The position numbers and the translations under genes are program-made. From the NCBI RefSeq assembly GCF_900110645.1, contig NZ_FOFB01000004.1:222126-286125 (forward strand): a stretch of 64,000 bases of DNA, written 5' to 3'. Shown one piece after another: positions 26,849 through 35,202 of the stretch (positions are counted from its first letter, which is position 1; every line of letters begins with the position of its first letter). The stretch comes from Neolewinella agarilytica. Lineage in GTDB: Bacteria; Bacteroidota; Bacteroidia; Chitinophagales; Saprospiraceae. The notes below the pieces were generated by a model that was not told where the DNA came from, did no database searches, and saw nothing but the letters and a program-made list of their open reading frames with translations.

Positions 26849-28567
26849 ATGAGTACAAACAAAGATTTCCAGCAATTCGAAAACATGCACGAGGAGCAAT
26901 TGCCCGTGCCAAAACACAAGCTTCACGACTGGACACATTTTGCCGGATTGTATGCCGCAGAGCACGTCGCGGCAACAGAGTTTGTGATCGGAGCCACCTT
27001 CGTTGCTCTGGGGGCAAAAACCATGGATATTATCATGGGGCTCCTGATCGGTAACATCCTGGCCGTGTTGAGCTGGACCCTGATTACCTCCCCGATTGCG
27101 GTTGACACCCGGCTGAGTCTGTATACCTACCTCAATAAGATTGCGGGGGATTCTATGTCAAAGCTCTATAATTGGGCTAATGTCTTAATCTTTACGGTCA
27201 TCTCGGCGGCCATGGTTACGGTCTCTTCCACGGCAGTTCGCTTTGCTTTTGACATACCGGCACAGCTGGATTGGTACCCTACCAATGTATGGTTTGTCAT
27301 GATCGTTCTGGCCGTTGGTGCTTTCGTAGTCTTTGTGGCTATTTATGGCTTTAATGCCGTTTCAGAGTTTTCGGGAATATGTGCTCCCTGGCTGTTTACC
27401 ATGTTTGCCAGTGGGGCTATTGTGTTACTGCCAGCCTTGTCTTTAGACGTTTTGGGCAAAACACTGCCGGGCGGATGGTCTGATTTGGTCAGCATCGGAA
27501 ATCAATCTATATGGACGGGAGTCAACAGTGAGGGGCAACCGGGAATCGGGCTGGTGGAAGTTATTGGCTTCGGCTGGGCCGCTAACACGATTACGCATTT
27601 TGGCTTGATCGATATGGCATTACTCCGGTTTGCCAAAAAGAAATCCTACGGCCTGGCTACCAGTACCGGAATGCTGTTCGGGCATTATATCGCATGGATC
27701 TCGGCCGGGATTATGGGGGCCGGTGCTGCCGTAATTCTGGGTAAAACTATCGTAGAGTTAGACCCGGGAGACGTAGCCTACTACGCCCTGGGCTGGTCAG
27801 GCTTTGTCATTGTTATTGTGGCGGGCTGGACGACGGCCATCACCAATCTGTACCGGGCAGGCCTGGCAGCCCAGGCCATTTTTAGCCATTTCTCCCTCCG
27901 GAAAACAACCATGGCGGTCGGGGCAGCTATGGTCATCATTGCTTGTTTCCCTTTCGTCTTTTCTCAGATTTTACCGCTGTTGACTTATGCCGGGCTTATT
28001 GTCGTCCCCGTAGGTGCCATCGTTTTTGCGGAACATCAGCTATTTCCTAAAATCGGCTACACCCGCTACTGGTCTAAATTCCAGGACTATGCTCATAGCT
28101 CCCCGGCCGTAATTTCCTGGGGACTGGGCCTGGTCTTCGGCTTTGGTTTAAACGTACTGGACGTCATGTCTTTCTACTACCTCTTTATCCCAACCTGGAT
28201 ATTCACCATAATCGTTTACACTTTGCTGGCCGGTAAGTACGGTGCCAAAAAGCAGTACCCCGAAGCAGAAGCAAGAGAAAGAACCTATAACGAGAATGTT
28301 GAGTTATACCAGCAGGAATTAGCCGCCTCCGCACCACCTGCGGTGAAGGATACTTCCGCTTTTTCTAAAGTGTTGAGTTTCCTGTCCTATGCTGCTCTGG
28401 TGGTGACCTTACTGTTAGCGGGTAACGTGCTTTTTGGTAGTCAAGACGAAAGTACCTACTTCTCTAATCGGGAAACTTTCTATTTCTACGGCTTTATTTG
28501 CACGCTGCTTTACTTCGTTGCGGCCTATTGGGTGATGAAGAGAGGCAAGATTGTCAACGCTAAATAA
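26849..28567 (+). CDS. NCS1-family (purine-cytosine permease-like) transporter
   Basis: About 572 residues with twelve or so membrane helices, starting at ATG 26849 (MSTNKDFQQF). Helix 1 has LYAAEHVAATEFVIGATFVA, and the following helices run as in the NCS1 group, which carries nucleobases, hydantoins or vitamins with Na+ or H+. It lies 8 bp before a mannitol-dehydrogenase-family gene, so a polyol or sugar acid substrate, rather than a nucleobase, is suggested by the neighbour. That is inference only. Typical NCS1 proteins are about 420-500 residues; the extra length is at the C-terminus, where two further helices follow a charged loop. Confidence 0.75.
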   Translation: MSTNKDFQQFENMHEEQLPVPKHKLHDWTHFAGLYAAEHVAATEFVIGATFVALGAKTMDIIMGLLIGNILAVLSWTLITSPIAVDTRLSLYTYLNKIAGDSMSKLYNWANVLIFTVISAAMVTVSSTAVRFAFDIPAQLDWYPTNVWFVMIVLAVGAFVVFVAIYGFNAVSEFSGICAPWLFTMFASGAIVLLPALSLDVLGKTLPGGWSDLVSIGNQSIWTGVNSEGQPGIGLVEVIGFGWAANTITHFGLIDMALLRFAKKKSYGLATSTGMLFGHYIAWISAGIMGAGAAVILGKTIVELDPGDVAYYALGWSGFVIVIVAGWTTAITNLYRAGLAAQAIFSHFSLRKTTMAVGAAMVIIACFPFVFSQILPLLTYAGLIVVPVGAIVFAEHQLFPKIGYTRYWSKFQDYAHSSPAVISWGLGLVFGFGLNVLDVMSFYYLFIPTWIFTIIVYTLLAGKYGAKKQYPEAEARERTYNENVELYQQELAASAPPAVKDTSAFSKVLSFLSYAALVVTLLLAGNVLFGSQDESTYFSNRETFYFYGFICTLLYFVAAYWVMKRGKIVNAK

Positions 28568-28575
28568 ATAACTTA

Positions 28576-30057
28576 ATGGAGTTAACTTACTTACACGAAC
28601 CAGCGCTTGATTCCTTGTCAGAGCGACTTCCCTGCCCAACGTACAGGCAGGAACCACTGAGAACGGGAATCGTCCACATCGGTGTCGGTGGATTTCATCG
28701 TTCCCACCAGGCGTATTACATCCGTGAGCTGCTACAAAAGCAGGATGCATTTGCCTGGGGTATCTCTGGGGTTGGTTTGCGGGAAGGAGACCGGAAGATT
28801 AATGAGGTCCTCCATAAACAAGACAGCCTGTATACCCTGATGGTGCAACACCCTGATGGGAAAGTAGACAGCCAGATAATTGGTGCATTACGGGAGTATT
28901 TATTGGCCATTGATCACCCTGAATCGGTAGTGGGGAAATTGGCGCACCCGGACACAAAAATTGTTTCCCTGACCATCACCGAAGGGGGGTATAACTTTAA
29001 CGCCAGTACCGGCGAGTTCAACTTTGAGAATCCAGATATTCAGCATGAACTGAAGCATCGGGGTCAGCCGCGAACGGTCTTTGGCTACTTAACGGCGGCA
29101 CTGAGCGCACGCCGGGCGGCCGGAGTGAAAGCTTTTACGGTTTTATCCTGTGATAATATTCAGCATAATGGCGCAATGGCTAAAAAAATGCTGCTGGCCT
29201 TTGCACGCGAGCAAGACCCTGAACTGGGTCAATGGATCGAAGAAAACGTCAGCTTTCCTAATACGATGGTTGACCGGATTACGCCCGTTACCACTTCTGC
29301 AGACATTGATTACCTAAAAGAAAAATATCAACTGGTGGACGAATGGCCGGTTGTCTGTGAACCCTTTATTCAGTGGGTAATTGAAGATGACTTCGTGAAT
29401 GGCCGTCCGCCCCTCGAAAAGGTTGGTGTTCAATTCGTGCCGGACGTTAGTCCCTATGAAAAAATGAAAATCAGGCTGTTAAATGCCGGACACTCTGTGT
29501 TGGGGATTCCGGGTGCACTTCATGGTCACCCGACGATTAACGCCTGCATGGAAGACCCCGTTTTTGTTGCCTTCATGCGGCGGTTCATGGATCAGGAAGC
29601 CACCCCCGTTTTGGGGGCCGTAGAGGGGATTGACCTGGAGCAATACAAAGACAAACTGGAGGAGCGTTTTGCTAACCCTAACATCAAGGATGCAGTGAGC
29701 CGGATTTGCTCGGAAAGTGCGGCTAAGCTGCCTAAGTTTTTAATTCCTACCATCCAGGAGAACCTGTCCTCGGGCGGTAGCATCAGGTATGCCTCCCTGA
29801 TTGTCGCTGCCTGGTGTTATTATAGCGATAAAGAGGTGAGCGAGAAGGGCGAACCTTTGGAAATCATAGACGCGATGCAGCCCCAATTACGGGAAGCAGC
29901 CCAAAAGACGGGTAATGACCCGCTGGCCTTTCTACGGCAAAGAGACCTTTTCGGTGATCTCGTGGAGAATGAACGATTTACTAAAAGCTACGTGGAGTAT
30001 ATCGACCGCATCTGTCAGGGAGCAGGTGTCCGGAAATTGATGGCTGAATTGCTGTAG
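28576..30057 (+). CDS. Mannitol dehydrogenase family oxidoreductase
   Basis: A 493-residue NAD(P)-dependent polyol/uronate dehydrogenase of the long-chain group (mannitol 2-dehydrogenase, fructuronate reductase, tagaturonate reductase). The cofactor fold is marked by IVHIGVGGFHRSHQAYYIRE near residue 33, and the catalytic Lys-Asn-His set is seen in KMKIRLLNAGHSVLG. The domain between (FTVLSCDNIQHNGAMAKKML) is standard. It could act on mannitol, arabinitol or fructuronate; the sequence does not decide. It follows the NCS1 permease by 8 bp and is surely cotranscribed, so import and oxidation of one compound is likely. Confidence 0.85.
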   Translation: MELTYLHEPALDSLSERLPCPTYRQEPLRTGIVHIGVGGFHRSHQAYYIRELLQKQDAFAWGISGVGLREGDRKINEVLHKQDSLYTLMVQHPDGKVDSQIIGALREYLLAIDHPESVVGKLAHPDTKIVSLTITEGGYNFNASTGEFNFENPDIQHELKHRGQPRTVFGYLTAALSARRAAGVKAFTVLSCDNIQHNGAMAKKMLLAFAREQDPELGQWIEENVSFPNTMVDRITPVTTSADIDYLKEKYQLVDEWPVVCEPFIQWVIEDDFVNGRPPLEKVGVQFVPDVSPYEKMKIRLLNAGHSVLGIPGALHGHPTINACMEDPVFVAFMRRFMDQEATPVLGAVEGIDLEQYKDKLEERFANPNIKDAVSRICSESAAKLPKFLIPTIQENLSSGGSIRYASLIVAAWCYYSDKEVSEKGEPLEIIDAMQPQLREAAQKTGNDPLAFLRQRDLFGDLVENERFTKSYVEYIDRICQGAGVRKLMAELL

Positions 30058-30074
30058 GGCTAAGCGCTTGTTTG

Positions 30075-30091
30075 GGCGCAGCCGCAGGTGC
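30075..30091 (-). repeat. Dispersed motif, copy 4 (shortened)
   Basis: On the minus strand GCACCTGCGGCTGCGCC, lacking the leading TT. It lies 18 bp after the dehydrogenase stop codon. Confidence 0.5.
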
Positions 30092-30143
30092 CCTATTGGG
30101 TTGAAGGGCAAGGTTCAAGCTACAAGCCAGGCCTTTTCACCCC

Positions 30144-31247
30144 TTAAATCAGACTCAGAAACAGCTCAATCTCTTCCTCCGACGTGAAAAAGTTAGGACT
30201 TACCCGAATGTTCTCTCCCTGTAACGTCACCAATACTTTATGCGCTTTCAACTTTTGGTAGAGCTCTTGGGTGGTGTTCGTTGTGCCGGTAGTGAAATGA
30301 ACGATGGCCGTTCTTCCTGCCCTGTTTCTGGTGGGGCTTATTATTTGATAGCCTTTTTCGTTGAGCCCGTCTATCAACAGGTCGGTGTTTTCCAATGCCT
30401 TCCTGTAAATGTGGTCTACCCCAATCTCAAGCACTAGCTCGAGCCCCGCAATCCAGGCATCGAAGAGTGCGTAAGCAAGGTTGCCCGTCTCAAACTTTCG
30501 GGCATCTTCGTGGAAGGAGAGTTTATCGTACGTTTTCTCTGCGGCATACATTCCGGCTAAGACGGGATTGATCGTTTTGACGACTCTGTTACTGACGTAC
30601 AGGAACCCCGTTCCATGCATCCCCAGTAACCATTTAAATCCACAGCCAGACAATACATCGATTTGATCCCGTTCCACGTCAATGGGGATCATGCCCGCTC
30701 CCTGGGCCGCGTCGACCACGAAGAGGGCTCCTTTTTCGTGCGCCAACTTGCCGATAGCCCTAAGGTCAGGCCGGAAGCCACTGTTAAACCTAACGGAAGC
30801 AATGGCCACTACGCGTGTATTTTGATCGATCAGCGCTCCGATGGCCTCCGGGTCGATACTATTGTCCTTATTGATTTTTGCTAACCTGACCTCAACACCT
30901 CTCTCTTTCAGTTGTAACCATGGAAAGGCACTATTCCAATGCTCCCGTTCGGGGAGTACGATGTTGTCTCCAGCATTCAGCTCCAGGCCTTGTGCTACCA
31001 TTCCGATGCCTACACCGGTACTGGTGGTTAGGGCATATTCATCTGGCGTACCGCCCAGAATTTTTGACAGTAGTTCCCGGACCTTGTTGCGGTCAAAGCC
31101 TTTCTTTCCTAAGGGGTTCGTCTCCGTTTGCAAAAAGGCTTGAAGCCTTTCGTGCCCCAGGGTATTCAGAGGGGCCTGAGAGGCGCAGTTCAGGTAAGTG
31201 GCCTGGCTGGTAACGGGGAAAAGCGCGCGGATTTGTTGTAAAGTCAT
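30144..31247 (-). CDS. Class V aminotransferase-fold PLP-dependent enzyme
   Basis: A 367-residue PLP enzyme. ATG 31247 gives MTLQQIRALFPVTSQATYLN, the usual opening of cysteine-desulfurase-like class V proteins; an in-frame ATG 17 codons upstream adds an unlike front. The pocket is seen in ALTTSTGVGIGMVAQGL, FVVDAAQGAGMIPIDV with the PLP-contacting Asp, and SGCGFKWLLGMHGTGFLY with the Schiff-base Lys. No desulfurase-type active Cys loop is clear, so it may be an aminotransferase, lyase or selenocysteine-lyase-like enzyme. It stands alone. Confidence 0.83.
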   Translation of the reverse strand: MTLQQIRALFPVTSQATYLNCASQAPLNTLGHERLQAFLQTETNPLGKKGFDRNKVRELLSKILGGTPDEYALTTSTGVGIGMVAQGLELNAGDNIVLPEREHWNSAFPWLQLKERGVEVRLAKINKDNSIDPEAIGALIDQNTRVVAIASVRFNSGFRPDLRAIGKLAHEKGALFVVDAAQGAGMIPIDVERDQIDVLSGCGFKWLLGMHGTGFLYVSNRVVKTINPVLAGMYAAEKTYDKLSFHEDARKFETGNLAYALFDAWIAGLELVLEIGVDHIYRKALENTDLLIDGLNEKGYQIISPTRNRAGRTAIVHFTTGTTNTTQELYQKLKAHKVLVTLQGENIRVSPNFFTSEEEIELFLSLI

Positions 31248-31459
31248 CGTAGGCTGTGTTTTGTCTGCTCCTGTTTTATCCAGCCATAAAGTTATCACCT
31301 TCTGATGCGTTCATCTCTTTTACTGCTAACCGTTATCCTGGCAGCTACGTGGTAAGTGTCCGGTAACGAGTATGCGTTAGCCCTGAAGGGGGGAGGCGCA
31401 TTTCCATAATAGTATATCTCGTGATGGATCCCACTATTTTTAGTGGGGTGCTTGTCCAT

Positions 31460-31467
31460 TATCTTTG
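31460..31467 (+). promoter_or_regulatory. Candidate -7 box of the secreted hypothetical gene
   Basis: TATCTTTG matches TAnnTTTG, 8 bp before ATG 31476. If used, the transcript would have almost no leader. The -33 element is unclear. Confidence 0.45.
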
Positions 31468-31475
31468 CACTCATC

Positions 31476-32114
31476 ATGCGAAGTATTCTCCTGCTCTTCC
31501 CGGTCTTTATGAGTACTGGCTTAGCCAGCCAGGCCGAGCTGTATAAAGAGGTAGCCGATGATATCTGTCATTGCCTGGAAAAAGCGGATGGAAGGGGGAG
31601 CCACAACCGGGCAGCGGACTGTTTGACGGCCAGCATGGGAACTTACCGTGAAGAACTACGGCAGGCAATGGAACTGAGCGGTAGCCAGCGGATTAGTCGT
31701 CGCCAGCTGACGGAGGCATTGCTGGAGCCGTTAGTGGAAAATTGCCCGCTTTTAGAGACGATGTTTCCCATGACGGAAGAAGTGGAATATCGTTGGTCAG
31801 ACAATCCCGTGGCGGCCAGCGGTGTCCGGATTGTGACGGACAAATTCCCGAAAGCGGATCCAAAAGAGACAACCACGGCCGAGGCGCCCGCTCAGTGGCG
31901 GGCCAGCGGACAACTCATCGCCCGGGCCGGAGGGGGAGTTCTCCGACTGGAAACGGACTCCGGGGAGATCTGGCAGTTTGAGCTTCCGGGCCGGGTGGCC
32001 CGGGGGAGAAAGCTGGTGGTTGGCGAGCCAGTAAGCATCCTTTACCGCCGGGAATGGCGGACAACAGATGAGGGTGGGGTAGTGGTGAAGGTTGTGACGG
32101 AGATTGTGCCGTAA
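31476..32114 (+). CDS. Secreted protein of unknown function
   Basis: About 212 residues, from ATG 31476 (MRSILLLFPVFMSTGLASQA, a signal peptide). The mature front is helical with paired Cys (DDICHCLEKADG, AADCLTAS, ENCPLLETMF), recalling small secreted helical proteins of Bacteroidota, and the end is a small beta region (GQLIARAGGGVLRLETDSGE). I do not recognise a family. It stands alone upstream of mqnE; a hairpin separates the two. Confidence 0.55.
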   Translation: MRSILLLFPVFMSTGLASQAELYKEVADDICHCLEKADGRGSHNRAADCLTASMGTYREELRQAMELSGSQRISRRQLTEALLEPLVENCPLLETMFPMTEEVEYRWSDNPVAASGVRIVTDKFPKADPKETTTAEAPAQWRASGQLIARAGGGVLRLETDSGEIWQFELPGRVARGRKLVVGEPVSILYRREWRTTDEGGVVVKVVTEIVP

Positions 32115-32176
32115 CTGCTCTATTACCCACCGGTATTATCAGGTAAGCAGTGATACCTTGCTTCGTTAGCGTTCCC

Positions 32177-32195
32177 TTGCACCTGCGTGCGCGCC
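32177..32195 (+). repeat. Dispersed motif, copy 5
   Basis: TTGCACCTGCGTGCGCGCC, intergenic, 62 bp after the secreted hypothetical gene. Confidence 0.6.
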
Positions 32196-32220
32196 GCTAA
32201 AACTTTCCTGAAAAAATATG

Positions 32221-32240
32221 CTTTCAGTAAAAACTGAAAG
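32221..32240 (+). promoter_or_regulatory. Perfect dyad abutting the mqnE -33 element
   Basis: CTTTCAGT, AAAA, ACTGAAAG: an 8-bp perfect inverted repeat with a 4-nt centre that ends exactly where the -33 box begins. It is a candidate operator. It could instead be a weak terminator of the upstream gene, though no T run follows. Confidence 0.45.
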
Positions 32241-32271
32241 TTTGTGGGCGCGTTCTATTCCCATAACTTTG
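32241..32271 (+). promoter_or_regulatory. mqnE promoter
   Basis: TTTG at 32241-32244, 19 bp, then TAACTTTG at 32264-32271. This fits the Bacteroidota consensus TTTG-N19-21-TAnnTTTG. The start codon lies 4 bp further on, so transcription may begin at or next to the ATG. Confidence 0.7.
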
Positions 32272-32275
32272 CCCC

Positions 32276-33463
32276 ATGAGCAACCCTTCTATCCATACCG
32301 TTTTGCGGGACAGCACGCTAAGTGCAAACCTCCGTGCCATTGCCGAAAAAGTATTTGCCGGAGACCGGATCAGCCCGGAAGAAGGGCAGGTGCTGTTCGA
32401 CGAGGCCCCACTGGGCTACCTCGGGGCGCTGGCCAACTTCATCCGGGAAAAACGGCATGGGGACAAGACCTATTTTAACCGGAATTTTCACGTAGAGCCA
32501 ACGAATGTTTGCCTCTATACCTGCACTTTCTGTAGCTACAGCCGCCGCATTAAGAAGCGGGAGGATGGCTGGGAATACAGCCTGGATGACATCATGGATA
32601 TCGTGAAGGGATACGACGATAAGCCGGTGACCGAGGTGCACATCGTGGGGGGCGTTCTGCCACAATACGACGTGCCTTTTTATACCGAACTCTTCCGCCG
32701 CATCCGGGCACATCGCCCGGACCTGCACGTGAAGGCCCTCACGCCAGTGGAGTATCATTATATCTTCAAGAAGGCTAAAATCAGCTATGAAGAAGGGATG
32801 GCCCTGATGAAAGAGGCAGGCCTGCAATCCATGCCCGGTGGTGGCGCCGAGATCTTCCATCCGGAAATCCGCGATCAAATTGCCGGTGGCAAATGCTCCG
32901 GCGAAGAGTGGCTGCGCATTCACGAAATCTGGCACGAACTGGGTATGCGCTCCAATGCCACGATGCTCTATGGCCATATTGAAGAGTATCGTCACCGGGT
33001 AGATCACCTGGAGAAACTACGGCAGCTGCAGGATAAAACCGGCGGTTTCCAAACCTTCATCCCGCTCAAGTTCCGAAATAAGAATAATGAGTTGAGTCAT
33101 CTCGACGAAAGCTCCGTTATCGAAGATTTGCGCAATTACGCCATCAGCCGCATTTATCTCGATAACTTCGATCACATCAAGGCCTACTGGCCGATGATCG
33201 GGCGGGATACCGCCCAGCTCAGCCTTGCCTTCGGCGTTGATGACATCGATGGTACCATTGATGATACGACCCGTATTTATTCCATGGCCGGCGGCGAGCA
33301 GAACCCCGCTCTGAGCACCGAGCAACTCGTTAAGATGATTCGCGCCGTTGGTCGTCATCCCATCGAACGAGGAACGCTCTATGAGGTGATCGCTGACTAT
33401 AAAGACACCGAGTTCGCCGATGATAAGCAGTATCGGGGATATACGTCGTTGCCGGTGGTGTAG
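32276..33463 (+). CDS. mqnE: Aminofutalosine synthase
   Basis: Radical SAM enzyme of the futalosine route to menaquinone; it joins the radical from S-adenosylmethionine to 3-[(1-carboxyvinyl)oxy]benzoate to form aminofutalosine. 395 residues. The [4Fe-4S] motif CxxxCxxC is C79, C83 and C86 in NVCLYTCTFCSYSRR. The next segments, TEVHIVGGVLPQYDVPFYTE and AGLQSMPGGGAEIFHPEIRD, are typical for the MqnE/MqnC group, and the length and the His/Glu pattern favour MqnE. Followed by a phosphatase gene and then mqnA, the enzyme for the preceding step. Confidence 0.93.
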   Translation: MSNPSIHTVLRDSTLSANLRAIAEKVFAGDRISPEEGQVLFDEAPLGYLGALANFIREKRHGDKTYFNRNFHVEPTNVCLYTCTFCSYSRRIKKREDGWEYSLDDIMDIVKGYDDKPVTEVHIVGGVLPQYDVPFYTELFRRIRAHRPDLHVKALTPVEYHYIFKKAKISYEEGMALMKEAGLQSMPGGGAEIFHPEIRDQIAGGKCSGEEWLRIHEIWHELGMRSNATMLYGHIEEYRHRVDHLEKLRQLQDKTGGFQTFIPLKFRNKNNELSHLDESSVIEDLRNYAISRIYLDNFDHIKAYWPMIGRDTAQLSLAFGVDDIDGTIDDTTRIYSMAGGEQNPALSTEQLVKMIRAVGRHPIERGTLYEVIADYKDTEFADDKQYRGYTSLPVV

Positions 33464-33662
33464 GGGGGCAGGAGGCAGGTTTCAAGTTGCAAGTTGCAGG
33501 TTTGTTGCAAGTTGTTACCAACCGGAAACCTGTAACTCGCAACCTGCACCCTGCAACTTGAAACTCACACCCTGCAACTTGAAACCTGCACCCTGCACCC
33601 TGCAACCTGCAACCTGCACCCTGCAACTTGCACCCTGCAACCTGCAACTTGAAACATAAAAC
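33464..33662. repeat. Cluster of short CTGCAACTTGAAAC / CTGCACCCTGCAAC words
   Basis: About 200 bp made almost wholly of variants of a 10-14 bp word (TTGCAAGTTGCAGGTTT on one side, then CTGCAACTTGAAAC, CTGCACCCTGCAACCTG on the other). The two sides are partly complementary and could fold into a long imperfect hairpin. It starts immediately at the mqnE stop codon and ends at the next start codon. A shorter relative lies at 63868-63903. Confidence 0.75.
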
Positions 33663-34295
33663 ATGAAAACAGTATACATCGTCCGTCACGGCCAAACCGA
33701 CTACAATCTGAAAGGAATTGTTCAGGGAAGCGGGGTGGATTCCAGCCTGAATGACCACGGACGTAAGCAGGGGCATTTCCTCTTTGAAAAGTATGGAGAC
33801 CTGCCCTTTGAGGTAGTGCTTACTTCCGGGCTGAGACGTACCTGGGAGACCGTTGCTGGCTTCATTGAGAAGGGAATAATCTGGGAAAAACACCCTGAGA
33901 TTAACGAGATGAGCTGGGGGACGCACGAGGGTAAAAAAGGCACCGCGGAAAGCATCGCCGAATACCAAAGCATTAAGGACGGCTGGGGGCTGGGGCAAAT
34001 CGATGGCCGGATTGGCGGCGGAGAATCGGCGCGGGAGATGGGCGTACGGCTGCAAAAATTTATCGACCATTTACCGCAGCGTGACGAAGAGCTGATGCTC
34101 ATCTGTAGTCACGGCCGGGCTATGTGCGGACTGGTAACGATGATGATGGGCCGTCCGATTGACCGGATGAACGAACTGCGACACAGCAACACCGGTTTGT
34201 GGCGGGCAACACTGAACGAAAAAGGATATTGGGACTTCGACCTGATGAACGACCGGACGCATTTGCCGGAGGCTTTAATTAGCGGATCATGGTAA
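33663..34295 (+). CDS. Histidine phosphatase family protein
   Basis: A 210-residue phosphoglycerate-mutase-like phosphatase. The catalytic motif is TVYIVRHGQTDYN at the very start (RHG), a second active-site Arg lies in TSGLRRTWET, the Glu in NEMSWGTHEG and the second His in LMLICSHGRAMCG. The substrate is unknown. It is placed between mqnE and mqnA and overlaps the mqnA start by 7 bp, so it may serve the futalosine pathway or be a passenger. Phosphatases are not a standard part of that pathway. Confidence 0.87.
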   Translation: MKTVYIVRHGQTDYNLKGIVQGSGVDSSLNDHGRKQGHFLFEKYGDLPFEVVLTSGLRRTWETVAGFIEKGIIWEKHPEINEMSWGTHEGKKGTAESIAEYQSIKDGWGLGQIDGRIGGGESAREMGVRLQKFIDHLPQRDEELMLICSHGRAMCGLVTMMMGRPIDRMNELRHSNTGLWRATLNEKGYWDFDLMNDRTHLPEALISGSW

Positions 34296-35092
34296 TGGAA
34301 AAAGCGATCAGTGATCAACCATCAGCGATCGGGACGGTAGCTCACCGTCATCGACTCGTAGCAGTATCCTACCTGAATACAAAGCCATTGCTTTACGGTT
34401 TGCTGCGCTCCGAGGTACAGGAAGAGTTGGAAATGGACCTTGCCATTCCCAGTGAGTGCGCCCGTAGATTAGTGAGCGGAGAGGCAGACATTGCCCTGGT
34501 GCCCGTTGCCGTTATTCCGGAGTTGCCCGAAGCACACATCATTAGTGATTACTGCATCGGGGCGGATGGTAGTGTGGCAACGGTCTGCGTATACGGAGAT
34601 GTCCCGATTCACGAAATGACGGACATCTATCTCGATCATCACAGTCGTACGAGTGTGATGTTGACAAAGCTGCTACTGCAAGAGCACTGGAAGCACGAAG
34701 TGACCTTCCTTCCGGCTGAGGAGGGCTACATTGACGGTATCGGGGGAACGGTAGGCGGGCTGGTCATTGGAGACCGGACCATTGGTCTGGATCAACGATT
34801 CGACTATGTCTATGACCTGGGGGCAGAGTGGAAGGCGCACACCGGCTTACCCTTCGTTTTTGCTGCCTGGGTTTCGACCAGGTCTCTGCCGGAAGATTTC
34901 ATTCAGCGCTTCAATCAAGCCTTGAGGGAAGGGATGGATCACCTGCCAGAGCTACAGCTCCTGCTTTCCTCCCCGCATCCGGATTTCAGCCTTACGGAGT
35001 ACTTTACCCATCACATCGACTATGACTTCGACGAAGGGAAGCGGGCCGCATTAAAGCGGTTTTTAGCCTTTGTGGAAGGAGCGGCGGGGTAG
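34289..35092 (+). CDS. mqnA: Chorismate dehydratase
   Basis: First enzyme of the futalosine pathway; removes water from chorismate to give 3-[(1-carboxyvinyl)oxy]benzoate. 267 residues with the periplasmic-binding-protein-like fold of MqnA/MqnD. The family opening is RLVAVSYLNTKPLLYGLL, followed by SGEADIALVPVAVIPEL and YLDHHSRTSVMLTKLLL. The choice of MqnA over MqnD rests on YLNTKPL and the HSRTSVML segment. The first 20 residues (EKAISDQPSAIGTVAHRH) precede the usual start and come from a repeat word also seen in the adhesin terminator. The start codon overlaps the phosphatase stop. Confidence 0.88.
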   Translation: MVMEKAISDQPSAIGTVAHRHRLVAVSYLNTKPLLYGLLRSEVQEELEMDLAIPSECARRLVSGEADIALVPVAVIPELPEAHIISDYCIGADGSVATVCVYGDVPIHEMTDIYLDHHSRTSVMLTKLLLQEHWKHEVTFLPAEEGYIDGIGGTVGGLVIGDRTIGLDQRFDYVYDLGAEWKAHTGLPFVFAAWVSTRSLPEDFIQRFNQALREGMDHLPELQLLLSSPHPDFSLTEYFTHHIDYDFDEGKRAALKRFLAFVEGAAG

Positions 35093-35202
35093 TCAAACAG
35101 CGTTGCGCCTCTGTATCCGCTCTCTACTTATCCCTTGAGTACGAGGACTCTGCAATCGTTCAGTGGTTGGGAGGCCCGGTATTGAGTCTCCCAACCAGCT
35201 GT

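Noticed and set aside
33464..33662. The repeat cluster after mqnE considered as a CRISPR array
   Set aside because: The words are 10-14 bp, without spacers of constant length, and change direction in the middle.
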